From assembly GCA_017644185.1 (NCBI GenBank), contig JAEPMA010000005.1, positions 124,001 through 188,000 on the forward strand: 64,000 nucleotides of DNA. The letters are read 5' to 3'. The DNA is from Rhodospirillales bacterium. GTDB lineage: Bacteria; Pseudomonadota; Alphaproteobacteria; Rhodospirillales; Casp-alpha2. Position numbers and translations under genes: made by a program. This document shows positions 27,929 to 36,908 of the stretch, one piece after another. The notes beneath the pieces were generated by a model. It saw only the letters and a program-made list of their open reading frames with translations, did no database searches and had not been told where the DNA came from. Numbering within the stretch: the first letter of the stretch is position 1; every line of letters begins with the position of its first letter.

Positions 27929-29446
27929 ATGTTAGACTTGCCGCTTCTCACGATCCTGACTTTCGCGCCGCTCGTCGGTGTGCTGGCGATCCTGATCATC
28001 CGTCACGACGATGCGGAAGTGGTCGCCCAGAACGCGCGTAACGTGGCGCTGTTCGTGTCTTCGGGCGTATTCCTGCTGTCGCTTCTGTTGTGGTTCACGT
28101 TCGACCGCACCACCGCCGACTTCCAGTGGGTGGAAAAAGTCGCGTGGATGGAAGACTTCGGTATCTCCTATCACATGGGTGTCGACGGTATCTCCGTCCT
28201 GTTCGTGATGCTGACGACCCTGCTGACGCCGATCTGCGTGCTGGCGAGCTGGAACTCGATCAAGGACCGGGTGAAGGAGTACATGATCTGCTTCCTGATC
28301 CTGGAAACCTTCATGATCGGGATGTTCTGCGCGCTTGATCTGTTCCTGTTCTACATTTTCTTCGAAGCCGTCTTGATCCCGATGTTCATCATCATCGGTA
28401 TCTGGGGTGGTGCGCGCCGGGTATACGCGGCGTTCAAGCTGTTCCTCTACACGTTGCTCGGTTCTGTGCTGATGCTGGTCGCGATGCTGACCATGTACTA
28501 TTACGCCGGTACCACCGACATGCTGGAGTTGATGGCCTATAACTTCCCGATCGAAGCCCAGAAATGGATGTGGCTGGCGTTCTTCGCCTCGTTCGCGGTG
28601 AAGGTGCCGATGTGGCCGGTCCACACGTGGCTGCCCGACGCCCACGTTGAGGCGCCGACGGCGGGTTCGGTCATCCTGGCGGGCGTGTTGTTGAAGTTCG
28701 GCGGCTACGGCTTCCTGCGGTTTTCGCTGCCGATGATGCCGGAAGCGAGCCTTTATTTCACGCCGCTGATGTACACACTCTCCATCATCGCGGTGATCTA
28801 CACCTCGCTGGTCGCACTCGCCCAGGAAGACATGAAGAAGCTGATCGCCTATTCGTCGATCGCGCACATGGGATTTGTGACGATCGGGACCTTCACCCTG
28901 ACGACGCAGGGGATCGAGGGCGCGATTTATCAAATGCTGTCCCACGGGGTCGTTTCGGCGGCGCTGTTCCTTGTCGTCGGCGTCGTTTACGACCGCATCC
29001 ACACACGCGAGATCGCGGCGTACGGGGGGCTCGTCAACCGAATGCCGGCTTATGCCCTGACGTTCATGGTGTTCGCGATGGCGTCCGTGGGCCTGCCGGG
29101 CACGGGCGGGTTCGTCGGCGAAGTACTGGTGCTGGTGGGCGCATTCAAGGCCAACACCTGGGTGGCCGCGTTCGCGGCAACGGGCGTGATCCTGGGGGCT
29201 GCCTATACGCTCTATCTTTACCGCCGCATCATCTTCGGCGAGCTGACAAAAGAAAATCTGATGAAAATCACGGACATGAACCGCCGCGAGATGGCCATCT
29301 TCGCGCCGCTGCTGTTTATCACCATCTGGATGGGCGTCTATCCGTCGTCCTTCCTCGACTTCATGCACGTGTCCGTCGAACACCTGATCAATCAGGTCAA
29401 CACTTCGCTGGCTCAGAGCGGCATGCTCGAGCTTGCTGGCCGATAG
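27929..29446 (+). CDS. nuoM: NADH-quinone oxidoreductase subunit M
   Basis: Second antiporter-like proton-pumping subunit, 505 residues, with about 14 helices. The conserved [12 protein letters not shown] (catalytic Glu) and [20 protein letters not shown] (Lys and His of the proton path) are present. Seven bases after nuoL. A long open frame on the opposite strand here is a shadow. Confidence 0.98.
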   Translation: MLDLPLLTILTFAPLVGVLAILIIRHDDAEVVAQNARNVALFVSSGVFLLSLLLWFTFDRTTADFQWVEKVAWMEDFGISYHMGVDGISVLFVMLTTLLTPICVLASWNSIKDRVKEYMICFLILETFMIGMFCALDLFLFYIFFEAVLIPMFIIIGIWGGARRVYAAFKLFLYTLLGSVLMLVAMLTMYYYAGTTDMLELMAYNFPIEAQKWMWLAFFASFAVKVPMWPVHTWLPDAHVEAPTAGSVILAGVLLKFGGYGFLRFSLPMMPEASLYFTPLMYTLSIIAVIYTSLVALAQEDMKKLIAYSSIAHMGFVTIGTFTLTTQGIEGAIYQMLSHGVVSAALFLVVGVVYDRIHTREIAAYGGLVNRMPAYALTFMVFAMASVGLPGTGGFVGEVLVLVGAFKANTWVAAFAATGVILGAAYTLYLYRRIIFGELTKENLMKITDMNRREMAIFAPLLFITIWMGVYPSSFLDFMHVSVEHLINQVNTSLAQSGMLELAGR

Positions 29447-29458
29447 GGGGAAGAGCCG

Positions 29459-30931
29459 ATGCCAATGGCCGAAATGCCCAATATCGTCCCTGCGCTGCCG
29501 GAACTTTTCCTGGCCGGCGTGATCATGCTGCTTTTGATGTTCGGCGTGTTCCAGAAAGGCGGCCTGAGCGACAACGATTCCGGCGTCTTCAGAATCGTTT
29601 CCATGCTGTCCATCGTGTCGTTGATCCTGGCGGTATTCCTGCTCGTACCCGTTGCCGGCGCGCGCGCCGTCACATTCTCGGGGATGTTCGTGACCGACCA
29701 GTTCGCGGTGTTCTGTAAGGCGCTTGTGCTGATCGCAGCCGCGCTCGGGATCATCGTATCGCAGGACTTTATGGAGCGTCACAATGTAGCCCGCTTCGAG
29801 TTCCCGATCCTGGTCGTTTTCGCTGCGCTCGGCATGCTGCTGATGATCTCGGCCAACGATCTGGTCAGCCTTTATGTCGGCTTGGAAATGCAGTCGCTGT
29901 CGCTCTATGTCATGGCCTCGATCCAGCGCGACGACAACCGCGCGACGGAAGCGGGCCTCAAGTATTTCGTCCTGGGTGCCGTCGCCTCGGGCCTGCTGCT
30001 TTACGGTTCCTCGCTGGTCTACGGCTTCGCTGGAACCACGAACTTCGACGCACTCGCGACCCTGTTCTCCAATGATAATCAGGTCTCCACCGGGCTCGTC
30101 ATCGGTATCGTGTTCATCCTCGCCGGTCTGTCGTTTAAGGTTTCCGCCGTGCCGTTCCACATGTGGACGCCAGACGTCTACGAAGGGGCGCCGACGCCGG
30201 TGACCGCTTTCTTCGCCGTCGCCCCGAAGATCGCCGCGCTGGCCCTGTTCCTGCGGGTCATGGTCGGACCGTTCGGCGACCTGCTGGTGCACTGGCAACA
30301 GATCATCGTCGTGGTCTCGGTCCTTTCGATGGCACTCGGCGCACTCGCCGCCATCAACCAACGCAACATCAAACGCCTGATGGCCTACAGTTCCATCGGT
30401 CATGTCGGCTATGCACTCGTCGGCCTTGCCGCCGGAACCGAGCAAGGCGTGAAGGGTGTCCTGGTCTATCTCGCGATCTATCTGGTGATGAACGTCGGCA
30501 CCTTCGCGTGCATCCTTTGCATGCGCCGAGGTGGCCGGATGGTCGAAGGGATCGACGACCTCGCCGGACTAGGTAAGACCAACCCGATGCTGGCAGCGAC
30601 CCTTGTCGTGTTCATGTTCTCGCTCGCCGGTATTCCGCCGCTGGCCGGCTTCTTCGGTAAGCTTTATGTATTTGTCGCCGCTATCGAGGCGCAGCTTTAT
30701 GCGCTCGCCATCATTGGTGTCGTCGCCAGCGTGATCGGGGCGTTCTATTACCTTCGTATCATCAAGGTGATGTACTTCGATGAGGCGATCGACCACTTCG
30801 ACACTCCCATCGGCCGCGAAATGCGCTTCGTGATCGGTGTCACGTCGATCATCGTCGTGCTGTTCTTCGTCTATCCGGCACCTATCCTCTCCAGCGCCGC
30901 TGCCGCGGCGGCCGCACTATTCGCGGGATGA
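29459..30931 (+). CDS. nuoN: NADH-quinone oxidoreductase subunit N
   Basis: Third antiporter-like subunit, 490 residues and about 14 helices. Conserved elements include [18 protein letters not shown] (Glu) and [20 protein letters not shown] (Lys). Start at the ATG at 29459 behind AGGGGGAAGAG. Its stop codon overlaps the biotin ligase start by four bases (ATGA), so the operon continues beyond complex I. Confidence 0.98.
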   Translation: MPMAEMPNIVPALPELFLAGVIMLLLMFGVFQKGGLSDNDSGVFRIVSMLSIVSLILAVFLLVPVAGARAVTFSGMFVTDQFAVFCKALVLIAAALGIIVSQDFMERHNVARFEFPILVVFAALGMLLMISANDLVSLYVGLEMQSLSLYVMASIQRDDNRATEAGLKYFVLGAVASGLLLYGSSLVYGFAGTTNFDALATLFSNDNQVSTGLVIGIVFILAGLSFKVSAVPFHMWTPDVYEGAPTPVTAFFAVAPKIAALALFLRVMVGPFGDLLVHWQQIIVVVSVLSMALGALAAINQRNIKRLMAYSSIGHVGYALVGLAAGTEQGVKGVLVYLAIYLVMNVGTFACILCMRRGGRMVEGIDDLAGLGKTNPMLAATLVVFMFSLAGIPPLAGFFGKLYVFVAAIEAQLYALAIIGVVASVIGAFYYLRIIKVMYFDEAIDHFDTPIGREMRFVIGVTSIIVVLFFVYPAPILSSAAAAAAALFAG

Positions 30932-31710
30932 CAGAGGAGCAATCGCTCCCCCGGCTACCGGCGGTCTACAACCTCATTTACTTTGAGACCGTCGGCAGCA
31001 CGATGACGGAGGCACGCAAGCTCGCCGATCAGGGCGAGGATGCGGCCCCCGACGGCACCCTTATCTGGGCACGCGAACAGACCGAGGGGCGGGGAAGGCG
31101 CGGCAATACCTGGACAAGCCCCAAGGGGAACTTCTATTCCTCACTGATCGTCCGGCCCGACGTCCCGGCGTCCAGGGCCGCCGAACTCAGCTTCGTCACG
31201 GGTTGCGCCGTTTTCGATACCGTCGGGGAAGTTTGCGATCCCGGCTACGAATGCCGCCTTAAATGGCCGAACGACATCCTTCTGAATGACGGCAAGGTCG
31301 GTGGGCTTCTGCTCGAAACCAAGGCAGAGGCGGGCAAGCCCGTCGAATACGTGATCATCGGCCTTGGCGTGAATTTGAAGTCGCATCCGAAAGATACACC
31401 TTATCCGACCACCGACTTCGTCGATCAGGGTCAGGCAATCCCGGACACAGTCTTTCTCGAAGCTTACGCACGGCATTTTATGGAGTGGGCGTCCAAGTGG
31501 GTGAACGATGGCTTTGCACCAATCCGCGCCCAATGGAAATGGCGCGCCGCCGGCATCGGTAAGGAGATCACCGTCCGACTCAGCGACCAGACGTTACAGG
31601 GTGTGTTCGAGGATATCGCCGAAGACGGCTCTTTAATGCTGAATCAGGATGGGAATATCCGGAAAATCGCCGCGGGTGACGTATACTTCACTCCTGCGAA
31701 GGAGGCCTGA
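30928..31710 (+). CDS. birA: Biotin--[acetyl-CoA-carboxylase] ligase, monofunctional
   Basis: Activates biotin with ATP and attaches it to carboxylase carrier domains. The 260-residue protein has the ATP/biotin loop [15 protein letters not shown] and the catalytic-lysine segment [15 protein letters not shown], followed by a C-terminal SH3-like cap. There is no N-terminal helix-turn-helix, so it cannot act as the biotin-operon repressor of enterobacteria. It is translationally coupled to nuoN by a four-base overlap and carries the coaX ribosome site in its last codons. Confidence 0.95.
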   Translation: MTEEQSLPRLPAVYNLIYFETVGSTMTEARKLADQGEDAAPDGTLIWAREQTEGRGRRGNTWTSPKGNFYSSLIVRPDVPASRAAELSFVTGCAVFDTVGEVCDPGYECRLKWPNDILLNDGKVGGLLLETKAEAGKPVEYVIIGLGVNLKSHPKDTPYPTTDFVDQGQAIPDTVFLEAYARHFMEWASKWVNDGFAPIRAQWKWRAAGIGKEITVRLSDQTLQGVFEDIAEDGSLMLNQDGNIRKIAAGDVYFTPAKEA

Positions 31711-31711
31711 C

Positions 31712-32488
31712 ATGCTGCTCGCCATCGACAGCGGCAACACCAACACCGTGTTCGCGGTGTTCAACGACGACGGCGTGATCGTGGGGCAGTGGCGCGCCGC
31801 CGCCAAGACCGCGAAAACGGCGGACGAGCTGGCCGTGTGGCTGCGCCAATTGATGGCTTTGGAAAACCTGGGCCGCGACGACATCGACGCGGTCATTATC
31901 GCCACCGTGGTCCCGGAAAACCTGTTCGACCTCAGGACGCTCAGCAAGAAGTACTTTGATTGCACCGCACTCGTCGTCGGCGACGAGGGCGTCGAACTCG
32001 GCGTCGAGGTGCACGTCGACCGTCCGGGCGAAGTCGGCGCGGACAGACTGGTGAATACCGTATCCGCACACGCGAGCTATGGTGGGCCATTGATCGTGGT
32101 CGACTTCGGCACCGCGACGACGTTCGACGTCGTTTCCAAAGACGGCGCTTATGAGGGTGGGGTCATCGCACCCGGCGTCAATCTGTCATTGGAAGCCTTA
32201 CAGCGCGCCGCCGCGAAACTGCCGCGTATCGACATCGGAAAACCGGTGAAAGTCGTCGGCACCAACACCATCACCGCGATGCAGTCTGGGATTTATTACG
32301 GCTATGCCTCGATGATCGAGGGGGTCATCGCGCGTATTCGCGAAGAGCAGGGCACCCCGGATATGCGGGTGATTGCCACCGGTGGTTTAGCGAAACTTTA
32401 TTCGTCGGCGTGTCCGTCGATCAGTGAAACCGATAACGACCTGACGCTGCGTGGCCTTTTCACCATCAACAAGCTGAACCGCGGATGA
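31712..32488 (+). CDS. coaX: Type III pantothenate kinase
   Basis: Phosphorylates pantothenate in the first step of coenzyme A synthesis, using the ASKHA fold. The 258-residue protein opens with MLLAIDSGNTNTVFAVF (D-x-G-N-T phosphate-binding motif), then GEVGADRLVN with the catalytic aspartate and VDFGTATTFD. I start at the ATG at 31712, six bases after GGAGG (31701-31705) in the birA 3' end; the upstream open codons lie inside birA. The stop overlaps the RNase J start by four bases. Confidence 0.95.
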   Translation: MLLAIDSGNTNTVFAVFNDDGVIVGQWRAAAKTAKTADELAVWLRQLMALENLGRDDIDAVIIATVVPENLFDLRTLSKKYFDCTALVVGDEGVELGVEVHVDRPGEVGADRLVNTVSAHASYGGPLIVVDFGTATTFDVVSKDGAYEGGVIAPGVNLSLEALQRAAAKLPRIDIGKPVKVVGTNTITAMQSGIYYGYASMIEGVIARIREEQGTPDMRVIATGGLAKLYSSACPSISETDNDLTLRGLFTINKLNRG

Positions 32489-34143
32489 GCGACGAACTGC
32501 TTTTCCTGCCGCTGGGCGGCGCCGGCGAAATCGGGATGAATCTGAACCTCTACGGTCTCGGTGATCCCAAAGATCCGACGTGGCTGATGATCGATCTGGG
32601 GGTGACGTTCGGGGACGGGAGCCCTCCGGGTGTCGATCTGATCACACCAGACCCTTCATTTATCGAGAAACGCCGAGACAGGCTCGCCGGTTTGGTGCTG
32701 ACGCACGCGCACGAAGATCACCTGGGTGCCGTTCCCTATCTTTGGGACCGGATCCGCTGCCCGATCTACGCGACCCCCTTCACGATGGAGATATTGAAGC
32801 GCAAACTGTCGGAAACCGATTTCGAGGACGAGGTCGAGCTGCACGAGATTCCGCTCGACGGCGCATTCAAGGTGGGTCCGTTCGATCTCGATCTGATCAC
32901 GCTGACCCATTCGATCCCCGAACCCAATGGCATCGCCATCAAGACGCCCTTGGGGACGATCCTGCACACCGGCGATTGGAAGTTCGATCCCGACCCGGTG
33001 ATCGGCGAGGTCTCCGACGAAGCGGCGCTGAACCGGCTTGGCGACAAGGGCGTGCTCGCCATCGTCTGCGACAGCACCAATGTTTTTTCACCTGGGCATT
33101 CCGGGTCCGAAGCTGACCTCGCCACGGCCCTCACCGAGATCATAGGAGATTGCGAGGGCAAGGTCGCCGTCGCATGCTTCGCGACCAACGTCGCGCGCCT
33201 TCACACCGTCGCCAAGGCAGCGGAAGCCTGCGGGCGGGATGTGATCCTCGCCGGGCGATCCCTGCAACGGACCACGACGGCGGCCAGGAACTGCGGCTAT
33301 CTGGACGACGTCGCCCCGTTCCTCGATGAGGAGGCATCCGGGTTCATCCCCGACGACAGGCAACTGATTATCTGCACCGGCTCGCAGGGAGAACCGCGCG
33401 CGGCGCTGGCGCGTATCGCCACTGACAGCCATCCCCGCATATCGATGCGAAAGGGCGACACGGTCATCTTCTCGAGCCGCGTGATACCCGGTAACGAAGT
33501 CGGTATCGGCATGATGAAAAACAACCTGGCGCGGCTTGGCGTCAGGATCGTCGAGGATTCCGACGCGCACATTCACGTGTCCGGGCACCCCAACCGTGAA
33601 GAGCTGATCGAGATGTATCAACATGTGCGCCCGGAGATTTCGATCCCTGTGCACGGGGAGCGGCGGCATCTCGAAAAACACGCCGAGCTAGCGCGCGAAT
33701 GTCAGGTTACGCATGCCATCGTCAACGAAAACGGCGGGCTGATCCGTCTCGCCCCGGGCACGCCCGAGATCGTCGATCACGTGCCTTCCGGCCGGCTCGC
33801 CTATGACGGCAACCGCATGATTCCGATGCAGGGCGAAGCGATGCGGAGCAGGGTGCAGTCGCTCTGGAACGGGACCGCCGTGGTGACTATCTGTATCGAC
33901 AAGAACGGCAACCCGGTCGGTGACATGATCGTAACAACCACCGGTCTGCTCGAACCCGACGAGGAAGACGACATCCTCGATAAGGTGGCGGACGACGTGT
34001 ACGATGCCGTTGAACGCCTGTCGAAACGCATTCTGAAGAACGACGAGGAAGTATCCGAAGCGGTGAGACTGGCCGCGCGACGCGCCTTCCGGCGATTGCT
34101 TGACAAGAAGCCGATCACCGATGTTCATCTGATCAGAATATAG
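32485..34143 (+). CDS. rnj: Ribonuclease J
   Basis: Metallo-beta-lactamase-fold RNase with 5'-3' exonuclease and endonuclease activity in RNA decay. The 552-residue protein has the zinc motif HAHEDH (74-79), the beta-CASP domain between about 205 and 370, and the C-terminal HVSGHPNREEL segment. Location behind birA and coaX is the conserved alphaproteobacterial arrangement. It begins inside the end of coaX. Confidence 0.95.
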   Translation: MSDELLFLPLGGAGEIGMNLNLYGLGDPKDPTWLMIDLGVTFGDGSPPGVDLITPDPSFIEKRRDRLAGLVLTHAHEDHLGAVPYLWDRIRCPIYATPFTMEILKRKLSETDFEDEVELHEIPLDGAFKVGPFDLDLITLTHSIPEPNGIAIKTPLGTILHTGDWKFDPDPVIGEVSDEAALNRLGDKGVLAIVCDSTNVFSPGHSGSEADLATALTEIIGDCEGKVAVACFATNVARLHTVAKAAEACGRDVILAGRSLQRTTTAARNCGYLDDVAPFLDEEASGFIPDDRQLIICTGSQGEPRAALARIATDSHPRISMRKGDTVIFSSRVIPGNEVGIGMMKNNLARLGVRIVEDSDAHIHVSGHPNREELIEMYQHVRPEISIPVHGERRHLEKHAELARECQVTHAIVNENGGLIRLAPGTPEIVDHVPSGRLAYDGNRMIPMQGEAMRSRVQSLWNGTAVVTICIDKNGNPVGDMIVTTTGLLEPDEEDDILDKVADDVYDAVERLSKRILKNDEEVSEAVRLAARRAFRRLLDKKPITDVHLIRI

Positions 34144-34163
34144 CGCTTGAAAGAGGTATACCG

Positions 34164-34568
34164 ATGATAGGAAGACTGAATCACGTCGCCATCGCCGTGC
34201 CGGACCTGGAACAGGCCGCGGCCACGTATCGCGGCGCGCTCGGCGCCAAGGTTTCGGACCCGGTCGATGAACCGGACCACGGCGTGACCGTCATCTTCGT
34301 CGAGCTCCCGAATACCAAGATCGAACTATTGCACCCATTGGGCGATAAGTCGCCGATCCAGGCTTTCCTCGACAAGAACCCGTCCGGCGGCATGCATCAT
34401 GTGTGTTACGAAGTCGACGACATCATGGCGGCGCGCGACCGCATGAAATCGGAAGGAGCGCGTGTTTTGGGTGATGGTGAACCCAAGATCGGCGCCCACG
34501 GCAAACCGGTCCTGTTCCTACACCCCAAGGATTTCTGCGGCACACTGGTCGAGTTGGAACAAGCCTGA
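34164..34568 (+). CDS. mce: Methylmalonyl-CoA epimerase
   Basis: Interconverts the S and R forms of methylmalonyl-CoA on the route from propionyl-CoA to succinyl-CoA. The 134-residue vicinal-oxygen-chelate protein has the metal ligands H7 (LNHVAIAV), H79 (MHHVCYEV) and E130 (GTLVELEQA). The methylmalonyl-CoA mutase genes are not in the window. Ribosome site AAAGAGG precedes the ATG; one base separates it from the DUF1467 gene. Confidence 0.93.
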   Translation: MIGRLNHVAIAVPDLEQAAATYRGALGAKVSDPVDEPDHGVTVIFVELPNTKIELLHPLGDKSPIQAFLDKNPSGGMHHVCYEVDDIMAARDRMKSEGARVLGDGEPKIGAHGKPVLFLHPKDFCGTLVELEQA

Positions 34569-34569
34569 C

Positions 34570-34815
34570 ATGGACGGCTGGGTAACAGGTATCGCCGTAT
34601 ACGTCGTCATCTGGTGGCTCGTTCTGTTCGTCACCTTACCGTTCGGCGTACGCCGGCCGGAAGATCACGAACTCGAACCCGGCCAAGAGCGGGGTGCGCC
34701 CGTCAAGCCGATGATGTGGCGAAAGATCGCCGCATGCACCCTGATCAGCGCCGTACTCTGGGTGATCTTTTATTTCGTTGGAGAATCCGGCCTGATCTCG
34801 TTCCGGCCTGAGTAA
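34570..34815 (+). CDS. DUF1467-family small membrane protein
   Basis: An 81-residue protein with two transmembrane helices (about 5-26 and 52-73) joined by a charged loop containing LPFGVRRPEDHE, the hallmark of the alphaproteobacterial DUF1467 family. Function unknown. It nearly always follows the methylmalonyl-CoA epimerase gene, as here. I start at the ATG at 34570, one base after the mce stop; longer in-frame extensions lie within mce and are not real. Confidence 0.88.
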   Translation: MDGWVTGIAVYVVIWWLVLFVTLPFGVRRPEDHELEPGQERGAPVKPMMWRKIAACTLISAVLWVIFYFVGESGLISFRPE

Positions 34816-34820
34816 ACGGC

Positions 34821-35279
34821 ATGTCGCTTGACCGGATCATCGAAATCAACCGGCGCCGCGTCGGGCTCGATCCGGCGGATGAAGACGGAGACCGGCGCTT
34901 CAGCCATGAAACGGGGGCGCTGGAACGGCTCTGCATCTATGGCCGCATGCGTCCCGGCGGCCCGGATAATCACCGCCTGACACAATTCGGCGGTGAATGG
35001 ATGGAGGGCACATTCCCCGGCACACTTCAGGGTGATCTTTGCACCCTCGACGAATGCCCGGGCTTGGCCTGGATGCCGACAAAGACCTGGAATGCGGGAT
35101 TCGTGCTGACGTCCAATTTGCTCCGTGACGCCTGGCCGGAACTGGACGCGAAGGAGGGGGAGAATTATGCCCGTCTTCTGACGCCGGTTCGCGTCGGCGA
35201 CACGGACATCGTCGCCAACATCTACACGTCGCGGAGCGCGAGCCTGCAAGCGATTGCAGCGCTTAGCGCGGATGATTAA
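34821..35279 (+). CDS. Gamma-glutamylcyclotransferase-like protein
   Basis: A 152-residue protein with the fold signature of the AIG2/gamma-glutamylcyclotransferase family: LCIYGRMRPGG (37-47, equivalent to the Y-G-x-L-R-x-G loop) and the acidic segment LDAKEGENYARLLTPV, where a glutamate acts as acid/base. Such enzymes release 5-oxoproline from gamma-glutamyl amines, peptides or proteins; the substrate here is unknown. Five bases after DUF1467, so co-transcribed, and followed by a bidirectional terminator. Confidence 0.78.
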   Translation: MSLDRIIEINRRRVGLDPADEDGDRRFSHETGALERLCIYGRMRPGGPDNHRLTQFGGEWMEGTFPGTLQGDLCTLDECPGLAWMPTKTWNAGFVLTSNLLRDAWPELDAKEGENYARLLTPVRVGDTDIVANIYTSRSASLQAIAALSADD

Positions 35280-35325
35280 GCAGCGTCGATCTGCAGCATA
35301 AATTTTCCGGATCGATCAGGGATGC

Positions 35326-35424
35326 ACAAAAAACAAAAGCAAGGCCTTCAGGCCTTGCGATTTTTTGTTTGGTTTCCCCCCGCACTCGGGCCGATGACGG
35401 GTATAACCCGTTCCCGATAGCGTC
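35326..35424 (-). ncRNA. Candidate small RNA with own promoter and terminator
   Basis: On the minus strand a near-consensus promoter (35429-35457) would start a transcript near 35424 that ends at the terminator hairpin at 35339-35358. The predicted RNA of about 95 bases folds into three hairpins: ACGGGT/ACCCGT around TAT, CCCG/CGGG around AGTG, and the terminator stem GCAAGGCC/GGCCTTGC followed by TTTTGTTTTTTG. No reading frame of note lies inside. It may be an independent sRNA or a 3' product linked to the upstream permease gene. I do not recognise a known RNA family. Confidence 0.45.
35339..35367. terminator. Bidirectional intrinsic terminator
   Basis: GCAAGGCC (35339-35346) and GGCCTTGC (35351-35358) form a perfect 8-bp stem with a TTCA loop. 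On the plus strand TTTTTTG follows; on the minus strand a T-rich tract (complement of CAAAAAACAAAA) follows. It can end both the mce-GGCT transcript and minus-strand transcripts from the permease side. Confidence 0.9.
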
Positions 35425-35428
35425 AGCT

Positions 35429-35457
35429 TTTATAGTCTCTCCGGGCGCGCGTGTCAC
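35429..35457 (-). promoter_or_regulatory. Strong sigma70-type promoter on the minus strand
   Basis: Read on the minus strand: GTGACA (35457-35452), an exact 17-base spacer, TATAAA (35434-35429). It points away from the permease gene toward the terminator 70 bases downstream, with no protein gene between. Confidence 0.55.
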
Positions 35458-35505
35458 CAGAAAACGACACAAAATTACGAAAAATCACGCTAAAATATTA
35501 CGATC

Positions 35506-36795
35506 TTAAATAACTGCAAATTTCACGATGAATGCGGCGGCAATCGCATATACCGCTACGGGAACTTCCTTACCCCGTCCCGCCAGCAACTTGATCGCCG
35601 CATAACTGATAAAACCGAGGCCGATACCGGTCGCGATCGAGAATGTCAGCGGCATAACGATCGCCGTGATCACGGCGGGTACCACTTCGGTGATGTCGCT
35701 CCAGTCGATTTCGGCAAGGCCCTGGGCCATGATGCAGGCGACGAACAATAGAGCGGGCGCTGTCGCATACGCGGGGATCGTCCCGGCCAGTGGGGATAAA
35801 AACAGCGAGAGCAGAAACAGCACGGCGATCGTCACGGCGGTCAGTCCGGTGCGTCCGCCCGCGTTGATACCGGCGGCGCTCTCGATATAGCTGGTGGTGG
35901 TCGAGGTCCCGAGCGCGGCGCCTGCGATGGTCGCGGTCGAGTCCGCCATCAGGGCGCGTTTTAACCTGGGAAGCTTGCCATCCTTATCCAGCAGCTTACC
36001 CCGGTGCGCCAAACCAACGAGCGTCCCCGCCGTATCGAACAGGTCGACGAACAGGAACGCAAAAACGATCGATACCAGCCCTACGCTCATCGCGCCTGCG
36101 ATATCCATCTGCATGAACGTCGGGGCGAGTGATGGCGGCATCGAGAAAACGCCGCCTGCGGGCGACACATCGAGCAAAATCCCGACAACCGTGATCAACA
36201 AGATAGCGATAATGATTGCGCCCGGGACTTTGCGCGCGAACAACGCCGCGATGAGTACGAAACCGGCCGCCGACAACAACGTCTGCGGCGAACCGACATC
36301 CCCAAGCGTGACCAGTGTCGCCGGATGATCGACTACCCAGCCCGCGTTCTTTAGTGCGATAATCGCCAAAAACAGCCCGATACCGGCTGAGATCGCGCGC
36401 TTCATCCCGTCCGGGATAGCGTTAACGATCCATTCCCGTACCGGCAGCAGGCTGAGGATCAGGAAGATTACACCGGATATGAACACCGCGCCCAGGCCGA
36501 CCTGCCATGTGTATCCCATCCCAAGGACCACACCGAATGCGAAGTAGGCGTTGAGCCCCATGCCCGGTGCCAGTGCCACGGGGTAATTCGCCAAAAGCCC
36601 CATGATCATCGTGCCGATGGCTGCCGCCAGACACGTCGCGACGAACACCGCACCCCGATCCATCCCGGTTTCAGCCAGGATCGAGGGGTTCACGAAAATG
36701 ATGTAGGCAAGCGTCAGAAATGTCGTCACACCGGCGATAATTTCCGTCCGAACGGTCGTGCCGTGTTCCGACAGCTTAAAATACGTGTTCAGCAT
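35506..36795 (-). CDS. NCS2-family purine permease (guanine/hypoxanthine/adenine type)
   Basis: A 429-residue inner-membrane transporter of the AzgA-like NCS2 subfamily, likely a proton symporter for guanine, hypoxanthine or adenine. The N-terminus (KLSEHGTTVRTEIIAGVTTF) and the following LAYIIFVNPSIL are characteristic, as is APGMGLNAYFAF in the substrate-binding region. About 14 helices are predicted. The start follows GAGGGGGACGAG. No purine riboswitch is visible in the leader. It is divergent from the M24 peptidase gene across 113 bases. Confidence 0.9.
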   Translation of the reverse strand: MLNTYFKLSEHGTTVRTEIIAGVTTFLTLAYIIFVNPSILAETGMDRGAVFVATCLAAAIGTMIMGLLANYPVALAPGMGLNAYFAFGVVLGMGYTWQVGLGAVFISGVIFLILSLLPVREWIVNAIPDGMKRAISAGIGLFLAIIALKNAGWVVDHPATLVTLGDVGSPQTLLSAAGFVLIAALFARKVPGAIIIAILLITVVGILLDVSPAGGVFSMPPSLAPTFMQMDIAGAMSVGLVSIVFAFLFVDLFDTAGTLVGLAHRGKLLDKDGKLPRLKRALMADSTATIAGAALGTSTTTSYIESAAGINAGGRTGLTAVTIAVLFLLSLFLSPLAGTIPAYATAPALLFVACIMAQGLAEIDWSDITEVVPAVITAIVMPLTFSIATGIGLGFISYAAIKLLAGRGKEVPVAVYAIAAAFIVKFAVI

Positions 36796-36839
36796 CTCGT
36801 CCCCCTCATGCTAGCGCGAAGATCATCTCCCAGGATTAA

Positions 36840-36855
36840 AACGCTGACAAGCGTT
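36840..36855. promoter_or_regulatory. Palindrome in the divergent permease-peptidase region
   Basis: AACGCT and AGCGTT, separated by GACA, form a perfect 6-bp inverted repeat placed roughly midway between two divergent start codons. This is where an operator would be expected, but the regulator is unknown. Confidence 0.35.
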
Positions 36856-36908
36856 GGCGTTCGGGCCGAAGGGGGATACGGTTTGGTATCGATTGAGGAG
36901 ATTCACGG

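Noticed and set aside
27932-30445. 837-residue open frame on the minus strand
   Set aside because: It lies entirely opposite nuoM and nuoN. Its composition (rich in His, Asp, Arg, Gln) is what the antisense of membrane-protein codons gives, and it has no recognisable domain.
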